Position numbers and translations under genes: made by a program
Notes under the pieces: model-generated
The model's input: only the letters and a program-made list of their open reading frames with translations
Told to the model about the DNA's origin: nothing
Databases searched by the model: none
Shown: piece after piece, positions 1 through 12,159 of the stretch
Layout: every line of letters starts with the position of its first letter
How positions within the stretch are numbered: the first letter of the stretch is position 1
From: Carex sylvatica
Taxonomy: Eukaryota > Streptophyta > Magnoliopsida > Poales > Cyperaceae
Reading direction: 5' to 3'
Length of the DNA: 64,000 nt
Assembly: GCA_964058845.1 (NCBI GenBank)
Contig: CAXKVR010000109.1
Coordinates: 1 to 64,000 of the forward strand

Positions 1-71
1 GACTCTTTGATAGTTACCATACATAAAGCTACACAAAAAGAGATACACACAAATAGCGCACAACACTAACA

Positions 72-72
<1 letters not shown>

Positions 73-107
<35 letters not shown>
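73..107. repeat. 35-base poly-G tract
   Basis: An uninterrupted run of 35 G, followed by AGG and ordinary unique sequence. Such a run could form a G-quadruplex. Long G homopolymers are also unstable in cloning and sequencing, so the exact length is doubtful. Confidence 0.9.
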
Positions 108-113
<6 letters not shown>

Positions 114-1734
114 CTCCACGTGTGAGAACGGGATTGGCTAATTCTCGCGGAGCCCATGCCAAACACATCACTGCAATGGCTGATTCTCTCTGAGGGATAG
201 AAAATTATTTTGCGACAACTCATGGGGAAATATTTAAACAGACAAATTTTAACTATATACAGCGCACCAATTTTATAACTGCATATGTTACATGCGCTGC
301 ATGAAGTGAAAACTCCTCTGTTAAACTCTCTACACTACTGATTGCTCATGTTGATGCAACTACTGATAAGTTGTGGCAGGTCTTTACAGCCTCCTGTGGT
401 ACAAAAATGAATCTCGTCAGATTTTGGGGTCTTATAGATTTAAAAGACGGTCAATCGGAGATTTTGATGAAGCATTTCAACTGATAATAACGAGAAATGG
501 AGTTTTATTTTATTTTTTTCTTCCTAATTTTCGAATTTGAGATATATGTGCAAGTTATTCCTTTTTATTGTCCTTAATTTTTTCCATTCTTTGTCTTATA
601 CTAGTATATGTAGTTGAATAAATTTTAGCAGACAAAAAAAACACACACATTTTTCTTTCAAGGTAACCAAATTATCCTTTAATACTCTTGTCACAGAGAG
701 GCAAGGTTAAAGCAAGCAACAATTATTATGAATTATAATGACGAAAGGTACACAATTTCCCTTGTTTCCAAGTCAACGCTATTTTGACTTACAAGCTATC
801 ACACATACAAAAATTTGAAAATTATTTATACTTACAATTTTTTATCTAGATTATTAAAATTAAATATTTAGCTTAAGAAGAGGCTTTTTTGTTAGAACTT
901 CTTTGCATTAATACAGTGCAAAATGTGGACCCGCTATTAAAATTAATACAAATATATAAACAGTATATAAACATGATATTAGTATTATTGCTCAAATTAA
1001 CTAACAATTTAACTTAATATATTATGTTGAATTTGTGATACAATTAATTAAAAAGAGAAAAATGAATGTAAATAAACCATATACATGTGCATACGGAACA
1101 ATTCAAGAAAGATAAATCATGTGCATGCATGTTATTTGAGATTTAGAATCATAAGTTATGGAGATATATGAAACCTTTAATTTTAACAGTAGTAAATAAT
1201 GTTAATTGTTTCAACTTTTTCGAATTTAATTTTCTGCAATATCTTAGAAAGTTTTTTGCACTGTTTTCCCATTTTATTTATTACTAAATAATATTTTAAC
1301 TATATTTAAAATTTTTTCCATTACTTAACTATTTTATTATGTTTTTTCTATGTTTGACTAAACTATTATAAACTGTTTTATCGGGAGACTATTTTTTACT
1401 TAGTTTTAAAATATGGATCATATATATTTTTATACACAAAAACATGATAAAAGCATGCATTCCAAATGATGAAGCACCGTGCAAAACAATGAAAAGGTTA
1501 ATATTGCTTTGATGAATGTGCAATTGCTATATCATTTTCTTTTAAATTTAAATATATTTTTTTTCAATCACAAGTGTAAGGGAACATATTTAATTCACAC
1601 ATATATTTTTGGGATGAGTTTGATCATTTTCAGCGTACTGTTTATGGTATCAGGTTTTTAACACCCATTAATACTAAATTGAAAATTATAATCAGAAATA
1701 TAATTTGTTTTCAGGTTAATATTAATTAATATAT
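108..1734. other. AT-rich intergenic stretch, no gene seen
   Basis: This stretch has strongly AT-rich sequence with only short open frames of low-complexity composition (for example a 60-aa Phe/Ile-rich frame at 1479-1661). I see no splice-compatible coding exons, RNA gene or recognisable transposon ends. Confidence 0.6.
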
Positions 1735-2082
1735 TTGTTTTGAATATTCAAATAATTGATCTAAACTATTCCACGTGATTCCTCTATGAAAAATGTACTT
1801 GCATATTAAATTTCAGATTTTTTTGAATCATTTTTAGTATTTTTTTTAAATAGATAGAAAATCACTTGATCTAAGGATTGTAAGACTATTCAAAAGTAGT
1901 GATTTCCTACATATATAAAAATAGTAAAATAAATTCTAAAAATATAAAATTTAATCTACAAGTACATTATCATATGGAGATCATGTTTAACGGTTTAGAT
2001 TTACAGTTTTAACTTTGAAAATAAAGATCTTAATCCATAGTAGGGACCAATTTGAGCTATGCATAGTACCATAGCCTCACTC
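1735..2082. mobile_element. Left-truncated MITE of the GAGTGAGGC family
   Basis: The right end reads GCATAGTACCATAGCCTCACTC, matching the right ends of the complete copies at 13489-13869 and 27249-27654. The interior shows the same palindromic core (an ATCACTTGATCT arm and its inverse). I find no matching left terminus, so the element looks truncated. The roughly 60 bp after it resembles the sequence that follows the right-half copy ending at 23622. Confidence 0.6.
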
Positions 2083-2136
2083 TTTTGTGAATATCTTTTG
2101 ATTGATTTATTTATCTTCAATGTTGCTTTGTTTCAG

Positions 2137-2341
2137 TCCCTGAAATATGTTGCTCGTCAGAGAGAAAAAACAGTGGAGGAGTTGAAACAGAGACTGGTAA
2201 AATCCTTATTTCATTAATAGAACTATTTAACTTTTTTAGTCATTAGACCTTGCTAAAAGAGAATTATTTTGGTAAATAAAAACCAAGTATGTTATTTTGT
2301 AGGGAGATTTGGAAGAAGAACTGAAAACATATATTCAATAA
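2137..2341 (+). pseudogene. Two exon-like fragments encoding a short coiled coil
   Basis: A CAG at 2134-2136 is followed by a frame rich in Lys, Glu and Arg containing VEELKQRL, then GGTAAAATCC as a possible donor. A TTTTGTAG acceptor near 2301 is followed by GDLEEELKTYIQ and a TAA. Joined in phase, the two pieces give about 35 residues of heptad-like helix. No start or further exon is visible. This may be the relic 3' end of an unidentified gene captured with neighbouring repeats. It could also be chance. Confidence 0.3.
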
Positions 2342-2746
2342 ATTCACGAACAACTCAAGCAATCGAGATGCTCGATGCAATATCGTCTGTATAGAGTAAA
2401 AACAATTCATCTATTTATTGGATATGCACATGGAGATGTATTTTCTCAATTTTAATTGTGAAAGCAATTGTATTTTTAATTCTTCACTTGTACATTTTTG
2501 TAATCTATATATACTGGTTTGTGAATAGTATGAAGACAAATTTCCAAAAGCCAAACCTTAATTAATTCATAATTTTTCTATATAGATTTTTTTTTTACAT
2601 TTAAATTTTTATTTTTAGTTGTTCTTGTTTCATTACTTAATTCTTTCACACTCAAGTCCCAGCAGTTTAAATCAGCGTACCAGTAGTAGATCCAATTAAG
2701 TTCTCTGACTGCTCAGTAGGTCCCGCAATGTCAGAACAGAAGAGTG

Positions 2747-2981
2747 TTTATCCTTCTCCCTTTTAATTAAAAAGAAAAGGCAGGCGGTGCCTTAATTCCA
2801 CATAAAGCAAACGAATGAATAAAATTAACATGTCATAGATCCTTCTCCCTCTTGAAAAGAAAAGGAAACGAATGAATATATAAAATTAACATGTTAAGGA
2901 TACTTCTTCCTTTTGAAAAAGAAAAAGCAGGCGGTGTCTCCCACATAAAGGAAGCGAACAAATTAGATTAACATGTTATGT
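2747..2981. repeat. Tandem repeat, three units of about 75-80 bp
   Basis: The units share ATCCTTCTCCC or TACTTCTTCC, then GAAAAG(AAAAG), GCAGGCGGTG in two of them, CACATAAAG, CGAATGAAT and AAATTAACATGTTA. The units are diverged by small indels. The array is upstream of NLR gene A and absent from the promoters of genes B and C. Confidence 0.75.
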
Positions 2982-3324
2982 GGGAACCGTTGTCTATTTT
3001 GGAAAACTAAACCTTTGATTTATTCAATTTAAATACAGTCCAAGTTTTTAAATTTCGAAATTCTTATATATTTGTAGTGATTGAATTGGATTCAGAATAT
3101 TTGTAGTGATTGAATATAGAATCCAGATTGCACATAAAAAATACAGATTCTTATAAATTTAAATACAGATTGCACATAAAAAATACAGATTGAATTGGAT
3201 TCAGAATATTTCTAGTGATTGTAATTCCATTGAATATATTTTTTGAAATAATGTGCATCTTATTTTAATCTAATGTATAAAAGATATGATACTCCAAATT
3301 TAAGAGCCAAAAAGAGGCTCATAA

Positions 3325-3612
3325 TTAAAGCAATACGCTTAGCATATGTTTTGTCATAGATAAATTGTCTACAATACGCTTAGCATCTTCTTTTTATTTT
3401 TATTTTTTGCGTTTGGCTATACGCTTAGCATCCTTTTCTTTATTTTGGCAATAAGCTTAGCATCTGTTGACAGTGGCCGTGAAGCAATACCCTTAGCATC
3501 TTTCTTTTTCTTTTTCTTCTTTTGGCTATACGCTTAGCATCCCTTGTCTCATTTTTTGGCAGTAAGCTTACCATCTGTTGACAGTGGTTATCAAGCAATT
3601 CGCTTAACATCT
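3325..3612. repeat. ACGCTTAGCAT tandem array upstream of NLR A
   Basis: The sequence (A/T)(A/T)ACGCTTAGCATCT and close variants (CAATAAGCTTAGCATCTG, CAATACCCTTAGCATC) recur about eight times, separated by T-rich spacers. The phrase TGTTGACAGTGG occurs twice. The array ends about 55 bp before the start codon of NLR A and so lies in its presumed promoter or 5' UTR. Confidence 0.8.
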
Positions 3613-3667
3613 TGCCAGAGCAAATTGAGAGATAGAGAGCTAGAGAGGGAGATTGAAACAGAGCAAG

Positions 3668-6600
3668 ATGACTGAGACGATCGTCTCCGCTGTGGTAAAA
3701 AAGTTAGCAGACCTACTTTTCAATGAAGCCCAGTCCCTACGCGGAGTCAACCGCAAACTCGATGAGGTGAAGCTTCAACTGGGTCAGATGCAGCATTTTC
3801 TAGAGGATGCCGAATCCAAAAAGAAGATCGGGGATAAGAGGGTGAAGGGATGGGTGCACGATGTGAGGAGTGTCACATACGAGACCGAGGATGCAATCGA
3901 TACATTCCTTGTTGAAGCCAACTATCGATGGCTCGGTCTCATCCCAAACGGGCTTTTTGCTCGTCGCACTCTCAGTGAGAAGATTTCTAAGATCCAAACC
4001 AAACTCCACATAATCTCCGAAGGTAAAACTACTTTTGGGATACAAGATCTTAGTGGAGATCGAGCTGGTCCCTCTGAAAGCCATCTCCAAAAACAACCTT
4101 CTTTTAAACGCCGTGTGATCCCTGATGTTGATAACACCGAAATTGTCGGTTTTGATGCCGAAAAGAGAGACATAACCAATTTGTTGTTGCACGGGACGAG
4201 CCCCGAAAGCCGGCATGTGGTTTCCATTGTCGGGCCTGGTGGGCTTGGCAAGACCACCCTTGCTCAAAAGGTGTATAGTAGTCCAATTGTAAAGAATCAT
4301 TTTGATGCTTGCATATGGATAACTGTCTCCAAAGATTTTAACCTCCTTGATGTATTAAAGAAAATACACCAGAAACTTGTAAATGAGACAGAGTTCAAGC
4401 GGGTTTCTGATGTATTAAAGGAATTACAACAAGAAGATCAGATTGTACTTCTATTAGGAGAACTCAATACATTATTGAAAGAGAAGAAATACCTAATTGT
4501 CTTAGATGATGTGTGGGCCGAGAATGCCTTTACCCAGCTCGAGACTGGCCTAGTCGACGTCGGGAACGGGAGCCGAGTGCTAATAACGACCCGTAACCTT
4601 AATGTAGCGAATCACGCAGATCCTATTGGTGTGTATCATCTTCGGTTTCTCAGTGAAAGAGAAAGCTTCAGTCTTTTCCTAAAGAAGGCACTTCCGAACA
4701 GCGATCCCTCCCTGAAGTGCCCGGACGAACTGCCGGATCTCACTAGAAAACTAGTTAAGAGATGCGACGGCCTGCCACTGGCACTCACTGTGCTGGGTGG
4801 TCTCTTGTCAAGTAAAACTCCGACGTACCAAGAATGGTCCAGAGTGATCAACAGATTGGATTGGTACACAGTTGGAGGAGGAGAATGCATGAAAATTTTA
4901 ACCACCAGCTATGATGACTTACCGTATCTTCTCAAGTCATGTTTCCGGTATGTTACCATTTCTTTTCTTTTCTTTTTTAATTTAACAATACTCATAATTT
5001 TAATATAAGGATTTATTTTTTGTAATTGTTTAATCAGTCCATTTCTCAGAGACCAGACAAATGAAATTGTTTAATCAGTCCTTGTTATTTGAAGAATTTA
5101 CCTTATCTTTTATTTTAGAAAAAAAGTGCTTTGGTCATCAAAACTACGAATAGAACCGATTGCATGTTTCAGGTACTTAGCTTGCTTCCCGGAGGACTAC
5201 AAAATTCAGGCCAAACGTCTTATGCAGATGTGGATAGCTGAAGGCTTAATCGAGGTCAAAAAAGATGGAGAATTTGAAGATTATGCTGAAGATTATTTGG
5301 AGGAGCTAGTGCAAAGGTAATTTTATTTTTTTGTATTGGAACTGAACTTGAAAGTGTGTTACGAAATTTCATAACTTCTTTTTTCTCTGTTAATTAACAA
5401 TTCAGTTAAACCAACTTTTTATTGATTTCTAAAAGACTGAAACGGTTTGGTACATAAAAAGTTATATCATATAAAACGAGAGTATGAAAAGTAAATGGTT
5501 ATGAAAAGTAAACGGTTTGATAGCTTGACCCCAATTGTTTTTCAGAAAAAAAAAATTACAAATAGAGTCCTATATATGCTATTTGTATTCCACTTATTGT
5601 GTAATGAGTCCTTTATATTGATTTTGTATGAAATAAAATATAACGAAAAATAATATTTCATCTATCTTACAAAAGTTTAATGGTTCACATTTGACCTTTA
5701 ATTTTATATTCTAAAATATAATGCTCTAGAAGTTATGATAATTTGTGGCCACAAAAATTGTGGCACGAAATTCTCCAAGACAAAATTATAGTACACACTA
5801 GAATATAGTATCTAATTTTTAAGTACATCCATTTGATATTTTACAAAACTATTCAACTTAAGAAATTTAATTAAAGGTATTATATATGGAGTTGGGCTAT
5901 AATGAGCCATGACTTATTTTGCGTTGGTGAGTCATGGCTCATTTTAGCCATTTTGAAAATCCAAACAATCGATCCGAACTGTTCATATTGTTCTCCATAT
6001 TGAAATGCGCTAGGAGGCCAAATTTTATATTTTTTGGAATTGTTTTACTATTTATTAAGTATTTTTGAAAATTGCTGATCCGATGGTCCATAAAATTTTA
6101 CTGTTTTTTACTGTTCACAGCAAAACAGCAATTTTAAAAAATGCTTACTAAATAGTAAACAAATTCCAAAAAATGTAAAATTTGGCCTCCAAGCACATTT
6201 CAATATAGAGATCATATCTAACAGTTCTGATTGGTCATTTGAACTTTCAAAATGAAAATACAGCATGGAGTACAAATACTTGGTGAGCCATGGCTCACCC
6301 AAGTCCATCTCTTATATATGAATTTATTTGATAGTCCGTCAAACAATTTTAAATTTTATGGTGGAATTTTAATTGTTTTATGATGAATGATCAATCAAAT
6401 TTCAAATTGACTCAAATTTGAAACAAATCGTATCTAAATAATTAAGAGTACATCAACAATTTTAAAAATATCAAATTATAGGTGAAATAATATTAATTAT
6501 TCAAAATACTAATTATAGAGAATTAATATTTTAAAATAAAAAAATCAAAGGTCAAATGTGAACCGTGAATTGTTTTTTAAGATAGATGAAATATAATTTT

Positions 6601-9062
6601 TCTTTCTATTTTACTTCATATAAAATCAACATAAAGGACTCGTTACACAATATGTGGAATACAAATAGCATATATAGCACTCTGTTTGTACTAAAAATAA
6701 TTTTTATTTTTCTGAAAAATAATAGTGGTCAATCTAGCAAACAAAAATTAAACAAAAATTAAATAAAAAGTTAAAATGAAAGTTTTTAAATGGCATCCCA
6801 CATTTATTTTATTTTTTTGGTTTGTTCCATTTTTTATGTTGATATGGTGTCCCACTTTTCTAAAAACATAATAAAAAAATTGGGTACTCCTTATGCTATG
6901 GCGTTCCTCAGGCATTTTTTTTTCCAGACAGAGATCTCCGGATGGTATGGCGTCTCAGCAAGACACCGTATCATACACATGCCTTCCCATTTTTAAAATT
7001 TGTCCCTATCGTTTCCCACTTCTTTTTTATTTTTCTATTTACCATTAATAAAAAAAATCGGTATTTTGTTTGGAACTAGCACTTGAAAGCGTGTTATGAA
7101 ATTTTATAACTTCTTTTTCTATATATGTTAATTGAAAATTCAGTTAAACCAACTTTTTATTGATTCTGAAAGTCTGAAACGGTTTGTTACAGATTAAATT
7201 ATATCATATAAAATGAGAATATGAAAAGTAAATGGTTATGTATATTTTAATTTGTTAGTAACAAAAATATGTAATTCAAACACAGGAAATTATTTTACCT
7301 CAAATTAAAAAAACATAATTTTAACACACAATGATATTTTATAAATTGTTGAAAATAGCTAAATTAAATGTGTTATTTAAAATGGATATTTAGTTGGAAA
7401 TTCTTGTAATTTAAAAACTAATTTGTCACAACTCAGAGAGTCCAGAAGCATTAGGCAGCCTTACCCCGTACTTTCTTTATTCAAAAAATTAATATGTAGA
7501 TGGTATTACTTCGCCTTGTCTTCATAACAATTTTTACCATGAAGGTAACTAAAACAGAACCTTTGTTGCACATGGTTCTATTAAAGAAATAAAAACAAAT
7601 ACGATTCTTAAAACAGAGTCTTTGTTACACATGATTCTACTAAAACAGAGCCTTTGTTTCCGCTATCAACATATTTTAGCTGACTCTGTTACCCAAGTTC
7701 TCTGGCTGCGATCTTACTTGATTGGTTGACAATTTATATTGCTTACAGTATTCAACAACTTTTTTTTTCTTTTTTTTTAACACATTCTTTTACTATTAAA
7801 CATACAGATGTTTGGTTCAAGTTGTTGAGAGGTCTCTCCATGGTGCTATCAAGCATATCTGGATTCATGATCTTTTGCGTGAAGTTGCATTGGGTGAAGC
7901 CAGAGAAAATGATTTTCTTCTCATCTGGAAAGAAGAAAATGCAGACAGGGATGATGTAAGCATGACACGACGAGTGGCATTTCACAATGAGATCAATCCA
8001 AGGCATCTCACGAAGATCAAAATGCCCAATCTTCGAACATTCATAAGTTTTGGCATGGGAGGTTCTATCAGAGGTATAGGATTTCTATTACTCAGAGTCC
8101 TGGAACTAAGAGGCACCTATATAAGAGGCCTACCGAATGATATGAAGAACATGATCCACTTGAGGTACTTGGGTTTGATAGGTACTAAAGTAACTGTAAT
8201 TCCATCATGGATTGGTAATTTGCAAAATCTCCAGACTTTTGATATAAGATATACATTAGTCGAAGACTTACCAAAAAATCTCTGGAAAATCACTAGTCTG
8301 AGGCATGTTCGTTCCAATTCTTACCCGCGATTGGTGGGACCGCCATCAACTGCAAACCTAGTTAACCTAAGAAGCCTTGGATGGTTCAAAGTTCCAAAAT
8401 CATGGAAGAAAAGCCTCCCTAATTACCTCCTTGGTATCCGTGAGTTGCAAATTTGGTGTGGAGACAAGAATGATGGCATGCTGATACATGACCTCATATC
8501 CAAGTTGAATAACCTTCTGTCAGTGACATTAGGAAAATTTGATCCTCCAAGAAGGATGATTGATTTCAGCACCTCACTGAGTTTTCAAAACATACATACC
8601 ATGAATCTTGAAGGCAACTTTGGTATAAATGATGAAACTGCATATATTGGAATTGAAGAAATGCCTCCAAACTTAACCAAGCTAACACTGTCCTCCTATA
8701 ATTTGAAAGATGATCCAATGCCAAAACTTGAGAGATTGTGTAATTTGAAGTGGCTGAAGCTATATTACATTAACATTGAGGCGGATACCATAGTTTGCAC
8801 ATATGGAGGTTTCCCTCGACTGCAAAATCTGGTACTCAATGGTGTCGATAATATAAAGAAATGGAAGGTGGAGTACAGAGCATTGCCCTTGCTCAAGTAC
8901 CTTTGTATTCAAGATTGCAGGGATTTACGTGCTCTTCCTGACCTTCAGTATGTGACCACCCTACAGGAGCTGGAGATAGACGACAAACTACACTCAAAAA
9001 TTGAGAACAAGTCGGGGGAGGAATGGGAGAAAGTCAAACATATACCAACGATTAATCCATAA
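3668..9062 (+). CDS. NLR A: CC-NB-ARC-LRR disease resistance protein, intact
   Basis: Spliced model of three exons, 3668-4947, 5173-5316 and 7808-9062, all GT-AG with compatible phases, gives 892 aa. This family senses pathogen effectors in the cytosol, switches from ADP to ATP binding and triggers cell death and defence. Visible motifs: coiled coil at residues 1-115 with EDAID at 74-78, P-loop GPGGLGKTT at 189-197, kinase-2 LIVLDDVW at 276-283, GSRVLITTR near 301, GLPLAL at 368-373, CFRYLACFPEDY crossing the first splice junction, and an MHD variant IHD near 494-496. Leucine-rich repeats run from about 530 to the end. The Met at 3668 was preferred to the upstream in-frame ATG-like codon at 3653 because genes B and C begin at the matching position. 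Length and motif order are typical of RPP13/RPP8-type CNLs. It is the only copy of the three with neither deletion. Confidence 0.93.
5317..7807 (+). other. NLR A intron 2: foldback repeat framed by direct repeats
   Basis: This 2.49 kb intron has three layers. Direct repeats of about 170 bp (about 5340-5515 and 7070-7245) share AGTGTGTTA, TTCAGTTAAACCAAC and CGGTTTG. Inside them lies a long inverted repeat with arms of about 5517-5870 and 6340-6742, readable from GTTTGATAGCTTGACC against GGTCAATCTAGCAAAC. A MITE sits between the arms. The introns of genes B and C have the same plan without this MITE. An AT-rich unrelated stretch with no coding signal follows up to the acceptor at 7807. Confidence 0.75.
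5889..6311. mobile_element. 423-bp MITE (GAGTTGGGCT family) in NLR A intron 2
   Basis: The element runs from GAGTTGGGCTATAATGAGCC to GGCTCACCCAAGTCCATCTC, an imperfect terminal inverted repeat, and its interior is palindromic. It is flanked by a perfect 9-bp duplication, TTATATATG, at 5880-5888 and 6312-6320. The introns of genes B and C lack it, so the empty site is visible within this window. GAG termini and a 9-bp duplication point to the Mutator (MULE) superfamily. It encodes nothing. Confidence 0.9.
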
Positions 9063-9835
9063 TTTTGCTGTATAGCTTTTTGTTTACTTTATTTTTTATT
9101 TTAGTATTCTGTTGTTGTTTCCTTATTTATTTAACATTTGTATTTTGAAGTTTCAGCTGTCTCGGTCTTTAGAAAAAAAAAATTCAGTATTTTAACTATC
9201 TGAATAAATGAATTTAAAATAATTTGTAAAATGCATGTGTTTAAGAAGGAGACATTACATTGTCAAACTTTTCAGCACAAAAATATTATGAGAAAATATT
9301 TTAAAAATGATGATAGCTATAGATAGACAAAAAGAAATTCCTCTCTAGTCTCTTGATATCATTGCGTTGGAAAAAAAAAGAAAGATATTATGTGGAAGAA
9401 AGATGGCTGGGGACAATTGTTAAAGCTGTTAAGGTGGTGTTTACCTTAAATCCAACTCGCCACACGTAATAATTTACAGAGATTAAGATATAGAAACCTT
9501 TAGGAGTTTACTGTAGTTGTCAAGAAAAGTTTTCTGTGTAAGTTTCTCAAAGGATGAGACAGAGCCATGCTTTAGTTAATATATTTATCTTTAATGTTAT
9601 TTTTTCCAATCCCTGTAATATTCAGTATTTTCAAATATCAACTGTCTCGTTATTTAGAAAAAAAAAATCAGTATTTTAAATAGCTGAATGACTAAATTTA
9701 AAAATAAATTCAGTATTTTCAAACAGAAAGCGTATGAAAAAAAAAGTTCGCCGATGGGATCAAGTATTTTGAGTGACCGATGTATCCGGTGGCTATTCGT
9801 GGATAGCGCAGGGACCAGCATTATTTGTACTTTTT
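9063..9835. other. 3' flank of NLR A
   Basis: AT-rich 3' UTR and flank. It is repeated downstream of genes B (from about 22940) and C (from about 34467), which shows that the tandem duplication extends past the coding region. No further gene is visible. Confidence 0.6.
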
Positions 9836-10530
9836 GAACCATTGATATTTTTTAAAAAGTCACGCAACAGCTAATATACCAACATTTTTATTAGTATCCA
9901 ATTATATTCAAGATTCAAAGTTATTTTTAAATCTATCCAAATTTTGTTGTTTGAAATTTTTATTTCAAACTGTAATTTTTTTGGACCAATTAGATAAATT
10001 TAATGTTTTAAATATATATTATTTTATTTATAGTTATTTTTCACCGAAGATTATGAAAATTTAATCGTCGATAGCTCTAAATTATTTTTTATTACAAAGA
10101 AGTCCAATTATATATATATTATTTTATTTTATAGTTATTTAAGATCCTAGAAGTTTAATCGCCGATAGTCCTAAATTATTTTTTATTACAAAGAAGTCCA
10201 ATTTGATTAGATATATTTTATTTTTATTTTGTAGTTATTTTTCACCGAAGACTCTAGAAATTATAAATTCCTTATCTTTGTAATAAAAATTAATTTAGAG
10301 CTATCGACGATTAAACTTTCAGGGTCTTCGGTGAAAAATAACCATAAAATAAAATTATATGTATTTAAAACATTGAATTTATCTTATTGATAAAAAAAAA
10401 ACCCAAACTGCAAAATTATTTTGTAGTTTGGAATAAAATTTAAAAATAACTTTGAATCTTGGATATAATTGGATATTTATATTTAATGTTGGATATTAAT
10501 AAAAATGTCGGGATGATACATCGCATAGTA
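9836..10530. mobile_element. Foldback element with internal tandem units, NLR A spacer
   Basis: Outer inverted arms: TTTTTATTAGTATCCAATTA with AAAGTTATTTTTAAA near 9890-9940, and the inverse near 10436-10508. The inside holds three copies of a unit with ATTTTTCACCGAAGA, TTTAATCGTCGATAG and TTATTACAAAGAAGTCCAATT, then an inverted copy. The whole block is repeated after gene B (about 23890-24580) but not after gene C. The superfamily is unclear and there is no coding capacity. Confidence 0.65.
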
Positions 10531-11232
10531 TACTTGTTAATTAGCCCCTCTTTTTTTTTTTCTGAATTGCAGATACTTCTACATAGTAGGAATTAAATCT
10601 TCAATTGCAAATGTTGGAACGAAGGTTTTTTTTTTTGTTTTTGCAATGCTGTCCTCGCTTTTACATTTTTATAATCATAATGAGTTCAATATTGGATGTG
10701 TTTTATGATTTTGTTGATAATTTATGTTGCCTTTTTGGAGTTTCTTCTAATTTTTTTTTAAATATGAAGGATCTCAAATATTTTAAATATAAAATATATG
10801 TTTCTTTACCGATTTTGTTTGGTTACTATCTTTTAAAAAATAATAAACATACATGATATGGATTTTGAATAAATTTAATTTATCTCACCACTCTCAATTG
10901 AACTCAAAGAATTGAAAAAGAAAATATCAAATTGGAGCGCAGTTAATATATAAGTACTGTCTCGCATAGAACGCAGCTATTATCTGCATCCTTAATAAAA
11001 TCCAAAAAAAAATTCAATAGTCATGGAAACTTGGTTTATTTTTTTCTATAACATGATAGCTAAAAATATTCAGGTTTCGTGATACAACCATGGTACATAA
11101 CGAAAAAAATTACACGTTTGTTATTAATATGATAACCTAGAAAATAACTTCCTCATAAAATTTTTGGTTTAGAGAATAAGTTTCATCAATGAAATGAAAT
11201 ATGTAACCTCACTTTTATATATATATTATAAC
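10531..11232. other. Spacer segment shared by the three NLR units
   Basis: T-rich sequence, including a frame of 83 codons at 10605-10856 that is hydrophobic and low in complexity. The block recurs at about 24600-25230 and 35140-35710 with many indels that break that frame, so I treat it as non-coding. Confidence 0.55.
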
Positions 11233-11630
11233 AGTGAGCTATAGAGTAAAATAAGTTTTTGCTTCATGACACTATACTTTTATTTTGAAAATACAAACAA
11301 CCAATCTGAACCGCTCAACACTTTCTTTATATTAAAATGTGTTTGGAGACCAAATTTTACATTTTTTGAAACTTATTTACTATTTATTATGCCACTTTGA
11401 AAATCGCTGATCCGATGGTCCAGTATTTTTTACTGTTTACAGTAAACCATCGATTTTCAAAGTGGCTTAATAAATAGTAAAAACATTTCAAAAAATTTAA
11501 AATTTAGTCTCCAAGAACATTTCAATACAGAGAACGTGTTGGAAGGTTCGAATCGGTTGTTTGAATTTTCAAAATGAAAATATAACGTGGAGTACAAATG
11601 CGTTTTACTCCATGACTGATCCAAGTCAAC

Positions 11631-11633
<3 letters not shown>
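11233..11633. mobile_element. MITE of the GAGCCATG family, NLR A spacer
   Basis: The element is palindromic: GTGAGCTATAGAGTAAAA at the left and GTTTTACTCCATGACTGATCC at the right. The internal arms read GCCACTTTGAAAATCGCTG and the inverse. It is followed by (CT)n and (TA)n microsatellites. Orthologous copies stand at 25232-25635 (same orientation) and 35712-36134 (opposite orientation), so this insertion is older than the tandem duplication. Confidence 0.8.
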
Positions 11634-11667
<34 letters not shown>

Positions 11668-12150
11668 ATATTATTATGGGCACGCATAACCCTCTTCTGG
11701 CCCGGTACCCCAGCAATGGTGGCTTGAGCATCATTTCTTCACTCCTCAGTTAGCACCAATCTTTCTATATATGCTAATAGAAACGTGGTGACATAAGTAA
11801 TAGCAGTCAGTTAATGGTGGAGCTTTGAGTACGTAGAGACAGAGACTAAGCCTTAACCTTGTTTTACACAGATGGAGCTTGACTTGACTTCTTTAGTTAC
11901 AAGTAGTAGCAGATGGATAAGCAAAGCAAGCAACAATTACGCTGTTTGTTTAATTTATTATTATTATTATTTTATTTATTAAAGACGCGGTTTGGGAATT
12001 CCACTAACAACTCCAGGGGAAGTCTCTGGATCATAAATCCAGATTAAATGCTGCAGATTCACTATAGCAAATTTTGAAAATCCTTGAAGCACTGTGTTAA
12101 ATTGGCCTCGAGATGCAAACGCTAACTCAAATACATCCCATGATGTAATA
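11634..12150. other. Conserved spacer block with CT/TA microsatellites
   Basis: The block starts with (CT)n(TA)n at 11634-11670. GGCACGCATAACCCTCTTCT and GACGCGGTTTGGGAATTCC follow; the block recurs at about 25640-26160 and 36600-37130. The third copy ends near 37131, where homology to this spacer stops abruptly. No gene is visible. Confidence 0.6.
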
Positions 12151-12159
12151 TACTTTTGT

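Noticed and set aside
3800..4300. Long antisense frames opposite NLR exon 1 (166, 111 and 155 codons), repeated at all three genes
   Set aside because: They mirror the conserved NB-ARC coding sequence; their conservation follows from the sense strand and they show no domain of their own.
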